Shown: piece after piece, positions 8,175-17,468 of the stretch
How the letters are laid out: every line of letters begins with the position of its first letter
How positions within the stretch are numbered: the first letter of the stretch is position 1
Assembly: GCA_963829545.1 (NCBI GenBank)
Contig: CAWHIX010000006.1
Span: 1 to 64,000 of the forward strand
DNA from: JAXGXJ01 sp963829545
GTDB taxonomy: Bacteria; Actinomycetota; Thermoleophilia; RBG-16-64-13
Direction: 5' to 3'
DNA: 64,000 nt
The notes under the pieces: model-generated
Databases searched by the model: none
Told to the model about the DNA's origin: nothing
What the model saw: only the letters and a program-made list of their open reading frames with translations
Translations under genes and position numbers: made by a program

Positions 8175-10424
8175 TCAGTCCGGCGGGGTCAGCCAGGAGA
8201 CGGACACCGTCGTGCCCCGACCCGGCGCCGATTCGATCCGCAGGTCGGCCCCGATGCTCTCCGCCCGCTCGCGCATGATGCCCAGACCCAGCTGGCCGCT
8301 GCTTCCGGCGGCAGGGTCGAAGCCGGCGCCGTCGTCCTGTACCACCAGCTGCAGGTGGTCGCCGCATATCAGCCGCACGCTGCCCTGGGTGGCGCCCGAG
8401 TGCTTGGCCATGTTGTTGAGGGCTTCCTGGGCGATGCGGTAGTAGGCGGTGCGCACTTCCACCGGAAGGTCGAGGCACAGCTCGGTTTCCACGTCGACAG
8501 GGATGCGACTGCGGCCGATCACCGCTTCAGACAGCTGCTTGAGCAGGTCGGGCAGACTCGCCTCCGCCAGAGCCGCCGGGCGCAACTCCAGAAGCAGCGT
8601 GCGCATCTCGGCGAGCGATCCCCGTGTCAGCTGTCGTAGCTCCTCCAGCTTCTGTCGGGCCTGCTCGGGGTCGCGTTCGTAGATGCGGGGCAGGACTTCC
8701 GCGATGAGGCTGACCGAGAAGAGGGTCTGGCTGACGGCGTCGTGCAGATCGCGGGCCAGGCGTTGCCTCTCCCGGCCGGCGGCCAACTCGTGGGCGTGTT
8801 CGTAGAGGCGGGAGTTCTCGATGGCGATGGCCAGCTGGTCGGCCAGAGTCTGCGCGGCGAAGAGGTCCTGCTCGTCCAGCGCCGCGTCTTCGTGGGCCGT
8901 GATGTCGAGCACGCCCACCAGATCCTCCCCTACGCGGATGGTAACGGCGATCTCGGAGTAGGTGGGGGCCGCGCCGTCAGGGGGCTGTACGTCTCGGGAC
9001 TGCCGCCGCGGGGAGGCAGCACCGGCCGCTCGTCCCGCGCGGCCTGGGCGATCGCGGGGTAGCGAGGGCAACCTCGTCGCTGAACGAGGCCCTGGTGGGT
9101 TTCGCTCCCCTCGCCGGAGTCGTCGTAGGTGAGGAGGACCACATCCTCGTCCCGGCCCAGGATCAGGATGCGTACCGTCTGGTATTCGAAGGTCTGGAGC
9201 AGCAAGCGGGCGACATACGGCAGCAGTTCGTCCAGTTCGAGGATGGAACTGATCTGGCGGCCGGCCTCGTTGATGGCGCGCAGGTGGTCGGTGCGGCGCT
9301 CCAGACTGTGCACCAGATGGCCGAGTTGGGTCGTCATGCGGTTGAACGAATGAGCCAGACGGCCGATCTCGTCCTCGCGGACCACTCTGGCGCGCAGGTC
9401 GAGTTCGCCCTCGGCGATACGGCCGGCGGTGGTATCCAGTTCCGCCAGCGGCCGGACGATGCTTCTTGTCAGCCCGATCCCCGCCAGGATGACTACGGCC
9501 ACCGCCATGATGGCGACGCCACCCATGATCATCAGGATCAGCCGCGTCGGGCGGAGGGCCTCGGCTTCTTCCTGCTCGGCGATCAGCGCCACCTGCAGAT
9601 CGGGCACCCAGGTGTAGACGCCCACGACCTTCTTGCCCGCATAGCCTTCGTAGGTAGCGAAGCCGGTCAGACTTTGGTCAACGGCGGCATCGGTGCCCGC
9701 CGTCCTGATGTAGGTGTCGGGGATGGAGTAGTCGGGCAGGCGACGTGCGTGAGCAGCCGGTGGTTCAGACCCACCAGGTAGGTCTCGCCGGTCTCGCCCA
9801 GACCCGTCTGCTTGATCATTATCTGATTGAGCCCTGCCAGGTCGGTGCGTCCTGCCAGTACGCCTATCACCTCACCCTGATCCATGACTGGAGTACTGGC
9901 GACGATGGTCATCTTGCCCAGCGAAAGGGAGTAGGAGGGCTGTTCGACGTAGCTACCGTCAAGGCCGTTGATGAAGAAGTCGTTGAGTCCGAGGCGCTGG
10001 CTCTCGTGGCCTACGTTGGTGGAAATGAGCACGGCGCCCGTGTTGTCCATGAAGAAGACCTCTTCGAACAAACCCATGCGCTCCGCCGCCCAGACGAACT
10101 GGCCCTGCAGTCGGGAGTAGGCCGAGTCGTGCTCTCCGTCGACGCGACCGCGTGGGTGATAGCGCGCAGGTCGGCGATCACATCGCCTCCGGACAGGACT
10201 ATGTCGAGGTTGAGCTGCAACTGCGAAGTCCAGGAGACGACCTCCTGCTCCTTCAGCGTGAGGACGGAGCGCAATTGATCGACCACACGCTCACGGGCAC
10301 CTCGAAAGCCCAGCAGGACGGTGACAAGGCTGATGGCCAGAGCGGTGAGGACCACGCTGAGTATGAGGAAGAGCAGCAAGCGGCCGCGGATGGACCGGTT
10401 GCCGGGCAGAGCCACGCTTTTCAC
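8175..10424 (-). CDS. NarL-family sensor histidine kinase (Cache-HAMP-GAF-HisKA_3), frameshifted
   Basis: A membrane sensor kinase. From the N-terminus: a transmembrane segment (RGRLLLFLILSVVLTALAI), an extracytoplasmic double-Cache-like sensor region (MDNTGAVLIST, TYLVGLNHRLL), a second span (MIMGGVAIMAVAVVILAGI), a HAMP domain (RPLAELDTTAGRIAEGELDL), a GAF-like region, and the HisKA_3 motif ERQRLARDLHDAVSQTLFS with its phospho-acceptor His. It ends with a HATPase domain (EALNNMAKHSGA, DDGAGFDP). Frameshifts occur near 10130, 9735 and 9050. The start GTG at 10424 lies just after the binding-protein stop at 10441. It pairs with the NarL-type regulator at 11479-12117. Confidence 0.85.
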
Positions 10425-10440
10425 GGGGTGGTGGCGCTTC

Positions 10441-11470
10441 TCACGGGGTGGCGGGGCTGAACTGCATGGTGTAGCCCGGACGCGCCTCATCGAACGCATC
10501 TCCCATGAGCTGCTTCCAGCGCTTCGCATCGATCCAGCCCACAGGGACCTGGGGCGTGTCGACGAGCGGCGCCACGGCCCTGATGGCCAACCTCTGGAAC
10601 TCGAGCCCGTAGTCCGGCGCCCAGGTGTTCAGGATCTCGGCCGCCTCATCGGGGTGTTCGAGCGCGTAGCGCCATCCGTCGTAGCTGGCCTTGACGAAGC
10701 GACTGACCATGTCGGGATCATCGGCGATGGTCTGCTCGTGGGTGATAAGCAGCCCCTCGTAGCCGCCGATGCCGAAATCGGCCGGATAGATGTTCGTGAT
10801 CGCGTAGCCGGCCGTCTGCGCCTGGATGGGTTCATCCTGGGCGTAGCCCAGCCAGGCCTGGACCCGTTCTTCGTAGAGGAGTTGCAGGTCATCGGGCTCG
10901 ACCTTCACCTGCTCGACACCGGCGGGGTCCACGCCCGCGGCGGTGAGAGTCTGCTCGAGGATATTGGCCCAGTAGTCGGTGGTGACGCCTACCTTCTTGC
11001 CCACGAGGTCCGCAGGCTCGGCGATGGCCGACTCGGTCAACGAGAATATGACCAGGGGCGGGATCTGGAAGGCGGCCATGACTGCCATTGCCGGCTCGCC
11101 CGCTTGGACCATCTCGGCCTGCTCGCCGAAGGAGGTGACGGCGAAGGTCGCCTGCGAGTTGAAGATCTGCTCTCTGGCCGGCGTGCCGGGCCCGCCCTCG
11201 AGGATGGTCACGTCAAGGCCGGCATCCTCGTAGAAACCTTGCTCCAAAGCGGTGTAGTAGCCGGCGAACTCGGCCTCGTGGAACCAGTTCAACTGGAGAG
11301 TCACCCGGTCCTTGGCTGTCTTCGCCGCAGCCGGCCACCGGCGTCACGAGCAGGAGCAAGCAGGTGAGCAACACCAGCAAGCCGGGCGCCCGGGCCGCCG
11401 GCACGAAGAGCCGGCGCGCGGCGGTGGCGCGCGCCACGCCTCGGCGCCATGGGGGCCCGGAACGGCGCAT
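10441..11470 (-). CDS. NMT1/THI5-like substrate-binding lipoprotein, frameshifted
   Basis: A periplasmic-type solute-binding protein of the NMT1/SsuA family. The N-terminus has a signal with lipobox (LLLLVTPVAGC). After a single frameshift near 11310 the mature domain reads VTLQLNWFHEAEFAGYYTAL, then GLDVTILEGGPGT, FAVTSFGEQAEMVQ and KKVGVTTDYWANILEQTL, which is the standard fold of pyrimidine-precursor, nitrate or sulfonate binders. No matching permease or ATPase is present. The gene sits between a response regulator and a sensor kinase, 8 and 16 bp from them, so it probably presents a ligand to the kinase rather than to a transporter. The ligand is unknown. Confidence 0.85.
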
Positions 11471-11478
11471 GGTTTCCC

Positions 11479-12117
11479 CTAGTCGACCAGCTTCTCGTGG
11501 ATGGCCATCGACACGGCTTCGGTCCGGCTGCCGGCACCCAACTTCATCAAGATGTTGCTGACATGGAACTTCACCGTGGAGCGGCTCACGAAGAGCCGCT
11601 TGGCGATCTCGGGGTTGCTCATGCCGTCGACCATCAGGCGCAGGATCTCCAACTCCCGCGCGGTGAGGCCCTTGTCGGGCTCCTCCGGACGGGTGGTGGC
11701 CCTGATGAGTACCTGTGCGGCTTCAGGGGCCAGGGTGGAACGTCCGGCATAGGCGGCGCGGATGGCCTGGGCCAACTCGTCGGCGGTGACGTTCTTGAGC
11801 AGGTAGCTGATGGCCCCCGCCCGTAGGGCCCCTTGCACAAGGTCGTCTTCCTTGTAGCTGGTTAGGGCTATCACCTGCACGTGGGGGCACTCTTCGCGGA
11901 TGAGACGGGTGGCCTCGGCGCCGTCGACGTCGGGCATGACCAAGTCCATGAGCACCACGTCGGGAGCCAGTTCGCGGCAGCGCCTGACGGCCTCCGCGCC
12001 GCCGCTCGCATCGCCCGCGAATTCGAGGTCGTCGTAGACCATGAGAAACGCGGACAGCCCGCTCCGGACCACGGAGTGGTCGTCGACGATCATCACCTTG
12101 ATCGGCCCGTCTGTCAT
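11479..12117 (-). CDS. NarL/FixJ-family response regulator
   Basis: A 212-residue regulator with an N-terminal receiver (VMIVDDHSVVRSGL, phospho-acceptor Asp in VVLMDLVMPDVDG, Lys in YLLKNV) and a C-terminal LuxR-type HTH (LTARELEILRLMVDGMSNPE, then IAKRLFVSRSTVKFHVSNIL). The ATG at 12117 is chosen because the receiver begins directly after MTDGPIK. It is the first gene of the minus-strand operon with the binding protein and kinase, and is divergent from the ABC exporter at 12339. A perfect palindrome at 12204-12223 lies between them and may be its operator. Confidence 0.93.
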   Translation of the reverse strand: MTDGPIKVMIVDDHSVVRSGLSAFLMVYDDLEFAGDASGGAEAVRRCRELAPDVVLMDLVMPDVDGAEATRLIREECPHVQVIALTSYKEDDLVQGALRAGAISYLLKNVTADELAQAIRAAYAGRSTLAPEAAQVLIRATTRPEEPDKGLTARELEILRLMVDGMSNPEIAKRLFVSRSTVKFHVSNILMKLGAGSRTEAVSMAIHEKLVD

Positions 12118-12203
12118 GCGCGCATCCCTCCCCGGTGGCCCCGGCGGCCCAGCCTCCCGGCACGTACGTTGCAGTTGTAGATTACCAGAAGCTAAAGCTC
12201 GCC

Positions 12204-12223
12204 AACTGGCCAGATGGCCAGTT
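12204..12223. promoter_or_regulatory. Perfect 9-2-9 palindrome in divergent promoter region
   Basis: AACTGGCCA and TGGCCAGTT are separated by GA. It sits 87 bp upstream of the response regulator start and 116 bp upstream of the ABC permease start. Position and symmetry suggest an operator for the NarL-type regulator, but no binding evidence exists. Confidence 0.5.
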
Positions 12224-12338
12224 TCGCAACCGGCCAGGGGGAGCATGCAAAGACCCCCCTCCCGCCCGATTCGCGGCGCCGCCGGGAGCGAGAGACTGTG
12301 AGCAGGCAAGAGGCAGACCACAACAGAGGGACGGGATC

Positions 12339-13502
12339 ATGCACATGTTCAGGAACATCTTCCGCAGAAGGCTCCGGGCCTTTCTGACCATCTTCGGCAT
12401 CACCATCGGGGTGTTCGCGCTCGTAGTCATGGGAAGCATGGCCGAGAAGATCAACCTGCTCGTGGACGGCGGCATCCGCTACTACAGTGATAAGGTCATC
12501 ATCACCGACGCCTCCACCGCCATGAGCGGCTTCAGTGACACTCCCGTGAGTGTCGGCCGCATCGGCGAGATCGAAGCGGTCGAAGGTGTGGCGGTGGCCT
12601 CTGCCAGCGTATACATGCTTGTCGACCCCGAGGGGGGTATGGCCATGGGTGTGCCGCAGGGCATCGTGGGGAGTGACCTGCGGGGCGCCGAGTACGAGGA
12701 GTTCGAACTGACGGTGGGCGAGGGCCGGGACATCACCGCCGACGACCGGGGGAAAGCGGTCATGGGCACGGATATCGCTCAGGCCTTCGGGGCCCAGGTG
12801 GGTGAAGTCGTGACCCTGCGCGACACGCCCTTCGAGGTGGTGGGCATCTACGACAAGACCCTCACCGCCCCCGACAACACAATCGTCGTCAGCCTTGCCG
12901 ACGCCCAGCAGCTTCTCTACGCGAGTCTACCCGCCATGATCCAGGGGCAGATCGCCGTGGACGAACTGGCTACCGGCATCACCGCCTATCCCGAGCCGGG
13001 CGTGGATCCCGACGGCCTCGCCTCGACCGTGCAGGACGGCGTGACCGGCATCAAGGCTTCAGGACCGGCTGTCTTCACCGAGCAGTTCAAGAGCGCGACC
13101 AAGATCTTCAACGGCATCATCTTCGGCGTGGCCCTCATCTCTTTGCTGGTGGGCGGCCTCTCCGTGGTCAACACCATGACCATGTCGGTGCACGAGCGGA
13201 CGCGCGAGATCGGGATCCGCAAGGCCATCGGGGCCTCGCATCGGCAGATCGTAGGGCAGTTCCTGACCGAGTCTGGCCTGATCGGCTTCCTCGGCGGCGC
13301 GGCCGGCCTGGCACTGGGCTACATCACTGCGCTGGCCGTCAACGCGGTCATGGCCAGCAGTGGCACCGTCCTGTTCCTGACCACGCCCCGACTGGCTATC
13401 GGCGCCCTGGCCTTCGCGGTCATCCTGGGCATAGGCAGCGGCTTCTACCCCTCGCTGCACGCCGCCCGGCTCAAGCCGGTCCTGGCCCTGCGCTACGAGT
13501 GA
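12339..13502 (+). CDS. MacB/FtsX-type ABC transporter permease
   Basis: A 387-residue permease with one N-terminal span (FRAFLTIFGITIGVFALVV-type segment after MHMFRNIFRRR), a large extracytoplasmic MacB core domain, and three C-terminal spans of the FtsX domain. The conserved cytoplasmic loop motif HERTREIGIRKAIGASHRQI is clear. Such permeases export lipoproteins, peptides or lipophilic compounds, or couple ATP hydrolysis to wall processes. The start ATG at 12339 follows GAGGGACGGG. The ATPase follows at 13566. The divergent two-component operon probably regulates it. Confidence 0.9.
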   Translation: MHMFRNIFRRRLRAFLTIFGITIGVFALVVMGSMAEKINLLVDGGIRYYSDKVIITDASTAMSGFSDTPVSVGRIGEIEAVEGVAVASASVYMLVDPEGGMAMGVPQGIVGSDLRGAEYEEFELTVGEGRDITADDRGKAVMGTDIAQAFGAQVGEVVTLRDTPFEVVGIYDKTLTAPDNTIVVSLADAQQLLYASLPAMIQGQIAVDELATGITAYPEPGVDPDGLASTVQDGVTGIKASGPAVFTEQFKSATKIFNGIIFGVALISLLVGGLSVVNTMTMSVHERTREIGIRKAIGASHRQIVGQFLTESGLIGFLGGAAGLALGYITALAVNAVMASSGTVLFLTTPRLAIGALAFAVILGIGSGFYPSLHAARLKPVLALRYE

Positions 13503-13565
13503 TCCCCGAGCCTTGAGACGCGATACATCCGACCATCGACCAAGCCGACCAGAGGAGACGACACA

Positions 13566-14311
13566 ATGAAGAGCATGATCAAAGCCCAAGGTCTCACCAA
13601 GCGTTACCAGCTGGGTAAGGACAACTTCGTGGATGCCCTGAGGGGAGCCTCGGTGGACATCAAGGCCGGCGAAATGGTGGCCATCATGGGTCCTTCCGGC
13701 TGTGGCAAGTCCACCATGCTGCACATGCTGGGCTGTCTGGACAACCCTGACGGCGGAGAGATCTGGCTCAACGGCCGGCGGGTGGACGACCTAGCTCCAG
13801 GGCGACCACCAAGCTGCTGCGGGAAGAGATCGGCTTCATCTTCCAGGGCTTCAATCTGGTGCCCAGCCTCACGGCCGCCGACAACGTGGCCCTCGCCGCC
13901 CAGTACGCCGGCAAGAGCAAGAAGGAAGCGCAGGCGGCCGCCCTGGAGGCGCTGGACAGGGTGGGGCTGGCCGACCGGGCCTCCCACCGTCCCAACGAAC
14001 TCTCCGGGGGGCAACAGCAACGAGTGGCCATCGCCAGGGCGTTGGTGAACAGTCCCCAGGTGATCATGGGCGACGAGCCGACGGGGAACCTGGACACGAG
14101 CAGTTCGGCCGAGATCATCGACATGCTCCGCGAGATCAACATGCTCACGGGGACCACCTTCGTGCTCGTCACCCACGACCCCGACGTCGCCGAAGCCTGC
14201 GATAGGGTGATCCACATGCGTGACGGCGTGGTGACCAGTGACGAGATGCTCATTGACACCCGCGAGCCTCTGGTGGACACGCGCGAGCCTCTGGTGTGTT
14301 GCGCCGGATGA
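13566..14311 (+). CDS. LolD/MacB-type ABC transporter ATPase, one frameshift
   Basis: The ATP-binding partner of the upstream permease. Walker A is GPSGCGKST, the Q-loop lies in FIFQGFNLVPSLTA, the signature is ELSGGQQQRVAIARAL, and Walker B is VIMGDEPTGNLD followed by LVTHDPDVAEACDR. A single frameshift lies near 13795, just after VDDLAPG, so the gene reads in two frames. The C-terminus has two copies of DTREPLV from a 21-bp tandem duplication near 14250-14295. The start ATG at 13566 follows AGAGGAGACGACAC. Confidence 0.9.
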
Positions 14312-14404
14312 CGGTCGCGACGGTACCGACAGCGGCGGCCGGAAGGCGACGACGAACGGCGCTAAGAACGTCGACTCAGCTATCCGAGGAAGAGAGCGAA
14401 GACC

Positions 14405-15385
14405 ATGAGAACCACAACGCCAAAGACTGAGTCCGCAGGCCGCGGCGCCGGCCGCGGTGAGGGCCTCGTCGGCGGCGCCGCCGACGGTGGATGCGTCGCC
14501 TGCAAGAGCGGCACCAACGGAGCAGCCGACTTCGACCGGCACCTTCGCAGGTTCTTCTGGCGCGCGGCGGGCGTGAGCCGGCGTGATCCCGGCCTCGCTC
14601 TGCTCTTCGCGCGGGCCGCCGTGCGGCAGCGCAAAGCCGCAGCCCGGCGCAGAGGATGGAGACAACAAGGCGTGCAGACCCAGCCCCTCCTCTTCATGAG
14701 CGTCACCCGTCGCGGCGGCCTGCGCGGTGCGGCCGAGATCCACGAGGCGCTGGCCGAGGCCGCGGACCTGGGAGTAGCCGTGGTGGTGCTGGGCGGCGAG
14801 CCGCTCGCGTGTCCGGAGCTGCTGGATATCGCCGGCCGGTTTTCCGAACTCATGTTCATACTCGTCACCGACGGGTCGCTCCTCGAGGATGCCGTCCTGG
14901 TCAAGTTGGAGCGCTATCGCAACATCATCCCCGTGCTGAGCCTGGACCCAGTGGAGGCCGTCACCGCCGAGTGGCGCGGTCACGGCGCCTACGGCCGCGT
15001 GACCGCCACGATGGCCGAGATGAAGGCCCGCCGCCTGTTCTTCGGCGTGTCCATCACGATAACCCGGGGCAACTTCCCCCTCACCACGAGCCGGGTATTC
15101 GTACGTGATCTGGTGAAGCGAGGCTGCCGACTCGTCTCCTACGCCGACTATGTGCCCATCGAGACGGGCACCGAGAGGATGGCACCCACGGCGACGCAGA
15201 GGGGAGCGGTGCCTCTCACCCTCGACCTCCTTCGCAAGGAGTTCCCAGCTCTCTTCTTCACCTCCGCGGCGAGCGGTCAGACAGAGGGCAGATGTACGCT
15301 CTGGAGCGAGCGCGAGCGGTTGGAGAGTGTACTCGGGACCGCGGCGGGGCGCGCCACGCCCTGCGGGGAGAGACTCGTGGCCTAG
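14405..15385 (+). CDS. Radical-SAM-fold protein lacking the CX3CX2C motif
   Basis: A 326-residue protein that resembles a radical SAM subgroup often found near ABC transporters. The body aligns from memory with those enzymes: an RQRKAA-type leader, FMSVTRR, then VVVLGGEPL (the GGEP motif), LVTDGSLLED, IIPVLSLDPVEAV, FFGVSITITRGNF and YADYVPIETGTE. Where such enzymes carry R-C-N-L-R-C-x-x-C, this one has RRGGLRGAAE (residues 102-111), so all three cluster cysteines are absent, with no frameshift. The usual Cys-rich C-terminal part is also shortened. If the family call is right, it cannot bind the normal SAM cluster. It follows the ABC exporter by about 90 bp. Confidence 0.6.
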   Translation: MRTTTPKTESAGRGAGRGEGLVGGAADGGCVACKSGTNGAADFDRHLRRFFWRAAGVSRRDPGLALLFARAAVRQRKAAARRRGWRQQGVQTQPLLFMSVTRRGGLRGAAEIHEALAEAADLGVAVVVLGGEPLACPELLDIAGRFSELMFILVTDGSLLEDAVLVKLERYRNIIPVLSLDPVEAVTAEWRGHGAYGRVTATMAEMKARRLFFGVSITITRGNFPLTTSRVFVRDLVKRGCRLVSYADYVPIETGTERMAPTATQRGAVPLTLDLLRKEFPALFFTSAASGQTEGRCTLWSERERLESVLGTAAGRATPCGERLVA

Positions 15386-15468
15386 CGTGAGTCGAAGACC
15401 GGACGCTGGTGCTTCTGTTCTGAGAATCTGAGATAGTCGACGAAGACCTCACAAGAATCCCTTAGTCC

Positions 15469-16410
15469 ATGGGGGCGATGACCATGTCGGCTCAGCTCGG
15501 ATCCTGGAACGATGGCGCCGCCAAGAGTGCCATCGTCGACTTCGTTACTGACGTGACCACCCCGAGCAGTCCGACGTTCGTGCCGGCTGTCGACCGGATA
15601 GCTACCTTCGATAACGACGGCACCTTGTGGTGCGAGAAGCCCATGCCCATCCAGCTCGATTTCATCCTTCGCCGCTGGGTTGAAATGACGCAGCATGATC
15701 CTGCCCTGCGCGACCAACAGCCGTGGAAGGCTGCCGTTGAAAGGGACTACGCGTGGTTGGGCGGCGTGATCGACAAGCACTACGCCGGTGACGACAGCGA
15801 TCTCCCCGTGGTCATGAAAGGTCTCCTCACTGCGTTTCAGGGCGTGACGACCGAAGACTTCGCCGGGCGCGCGGGAGACTTCTTGCGAACGCAATCGCAT
15901 CCCACTCTGAAGAGGCCGTATCGCTCCTGCGGTTACCTACCGATGATCGAACTGCTGCGCTATCTCGAAGCCTACGGGTTCACTACCTACATCGCTTCGG
16001 GCGGCGGACGGGACTTCATCCGCCCGATCAGTCAGGAGCTCTACGGAATACCGCCGGAGCGAGTGATCGGTAGCAGCGTGTCGCTTGCCTTTCGCGAAGA
16101 CGGCGACGGAGGCGATCTGCTGACTTTGCCTCAGCTGGACGTGCTGGACGACGGTCCGGAAAAGCCACCGCGCATCTGGAGCCGCGTGGGGAAGCGTCCC
16201 ATTCTGGCGGCCGGGAATTCCAACGGCGACATCCCCATGCTCCAGTTCGCCAACAAGCCACCGAGGCCCGCCCTGCGCTTGGTCATTCTGCATGACGATC
16301 CGGCCCGTGAATTCGACTACGTCACGGGTGCGGAAAGATCGCTGGAACTGGGGAGACAGCATGGCTGGACGGTCGTCAGCATGAAGGACGATTGGACGAC
16401 GGTGTTCTAG
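15469..16410 (+). CDS. HAD-superfamily hydrolase
   Basis: A 313-residue haloacid-dehalogenase-type phosphatase. Motif I is ATFDNDGTLWCEKP with the DxD nucleophile pair, motif II is YIASGGGRDFIR, and motif III/IV is ILAAGNSNGDIPML. The length and the DNDGTLW motif fit phosphoserine-phosphatase-like HAD proteins; the substrate is unknown. Three in-frame ATGs occur (15469, 15478, 15484), and the first is used here. It is preceded by the radical-SAM-like gene with an 83-bp gap. Confidence 0.85.
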   Translation: MGAMTMSAQLGSWNDGAAKSAIVDFVTDVTTPSSPTFVPAVDRIATFDNDGTLWCEKPMPIQLDFILRRWVEMTQHDPALRDQQPWKAAVERDYAWLGGVIDKHYAGDDSDLPVVMKGLLTAFQGVTTEDFAGRAGDFLRTQSHPTLKRPYRSCGYLPMIELLRYLEAYGFTTYIASGGGRDFIRPISQELYGIPPERVIGSSVSLAFREDGDGGDLLTLPQLDVLDDGPEKPPRIWSRVGKRPILAAGNSNGDIPMLQFANKPPRPALRLVILHDDPAREFDYVTGAERSLELGRQHGWTVVSMKDDWTTVF

Positions 16411-16543
16411 GGCAGCAATGCTCGGCCCCGTCGCCCGCCGATCCGCTGGATTCATCGCTGCGTGAGGATTAGTCTTGTGCTATGGCGGTACGAGGGGAAA
16501 CGCGTCCCTCGGTGGGAGAGTCCCGAGCAACAGGAGGTGTCAG

Positions 16544-16762
16544 ATGTCTGGCGGCGTGTACAAGGTGATCGAGCTCATCGGGACCAGCCCCGATTCGTGG
16601 GAGGCTGCGGCGCGCAGCGTCATCGAGGCGGCGGCGGAGAAGGTAGAGGACATCCGGATAGCAGAAGTGGTGAAGCAGGACGTGCGGCTGGAGAACAACA
16701 AGATCGTTGAGTACCGCACTAAGGTGAGCCTGTCGTTCAAGTACCACAAGGAGATCGACTAG
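16544..16762 (+). CDS. Dodecin flavin-storage protein
   Basis: A 72-residue dodecin. The sequence SGGVYKVIELIGTSPDSWEA and the following AARSVIEAAAEKVEDIRIAEV are the family's signature strand-helix pattern, ending with KVSLSFKYHKEID. Dodecins form hollow dodecamers that bind flavins and protect against light or redox damage. The ATG at 16544 follows a good ribosome site (CAGGAGGTG). A strong hairpin terminator follows at 16842. Confidence 0.95.
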   Translation: MSGGVYKVIELIGTSPDSWEAAARSVIEAAAEKVEDIRIAEVVKQDVRLENNKIVEYRTKVSLSFKYHKEID

Positions 16763-16841
16763 GCTTGCGACCTCGCGCGGCGGACGCCTCGTGAGGGGGT
16801 TGCGGGTCTCCCGGTCGGGCGACTGAGATTTGGAAACGTGA

Positions 16842-16878
16842 CGGGGGCCGGGGCGGCGTTTCGCCGCCCCGGCCCCCG
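16842..16878. terminator. Very strong bidirectional hairpin
   Basis: A perfect 17-bp GC stem (16842-16858 with 16862-16878) with loop TTT, between the convergent dodecin gene and the dsrE-like end of the Hdr operon. No clear T-run follows on either side. Confidence 0.7.
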
Positions 16879-16966
16879 CTGTCTACGCAGGCGGTGTGTG
16901 CCGGCTCGTCCGCGCACCGGCTCGCGCCGAGCCCGGCATCGCCGACCCGGTCGTGTCGTCTGACGC

Positions 16967-17449
16967 TTAGATGAAGAGGTTGACGTTGGCCTCATCGGCT
17001 TGGGCCAGGTAGCTGGCCACGCCGACGTACTCCAAGTCGTCCAGCATCTCCTCCTGCTTCAGGCCCAGAATACCCATCGACATCTCGCACACCTGCAGGT
17101 GTACGCCCTGCTCGCGGGCGCTGGCCATCAGGTCCTCCAGCGACATGGCGTTTTGCTGTTTCATGACCTTCTTCATCAGAGGCGCGCCCATGCCGGCGAA
17201 GTTCATCTTGGACAGGCCGAGCTTCTGGGAACCGCGGGGCATCATGCGCGCGAACATCCCCTGCAGGAAGCTCTTGCCGCTGGTGGCCACCTTCTGCGGC
17301 TTACGCAGGATATTCAGGCCCCAGTAAGTGAAGAACATCGTGACCTCGTCGCCCATCGCTGCAGCGCCGTTCGCGATTATGAAGGCGGCCATGGCCTTGT
17401 CGAGATCGCCGCTGAAAACGACGATGGTCTTTTTGCCGGTTGTATCCAT
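16967..17449 (-). CDS. DsrE-family (DsrE2-like) sulfurtransferase
   Basis: A 160-residue member of the DsrE/DsrF-like family. It begins KKTIVVFSGDLDKAMAAFII and has a single Cys at residue 121 in VCEMSMGILGLKQEE, the position of the sulfur-carrying Cys in DsrE2-type proteins. These proteins transfer sulfane sulfur to and from TusA. It is the last gene of the Hdr operon, 20 bp after hdrB. Together with the tusA near the start of the operon it points to a protein-bound sulfur substrate. The middle is Met-rich, which is unusual for a short protein. Confidence 0.85.
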   Translation of the reverse strand: MDTTGKKTIVVFSGDLDKAMAAFIIANGAAAMGDEVTMFFTYWGLNILRKPQKVATSGKSFLQGMFARMMPRGSQKLGLSKMNFAGMGAPLMKKVMKQQNAMSLEDLMASAREQGVHLQVCEMSMGILGLKQEEMLDDLEYVGVASYLAQADEANVNLFI

Positions 17450-17468
17450 TGTTCCTCCGTGACTCGGC

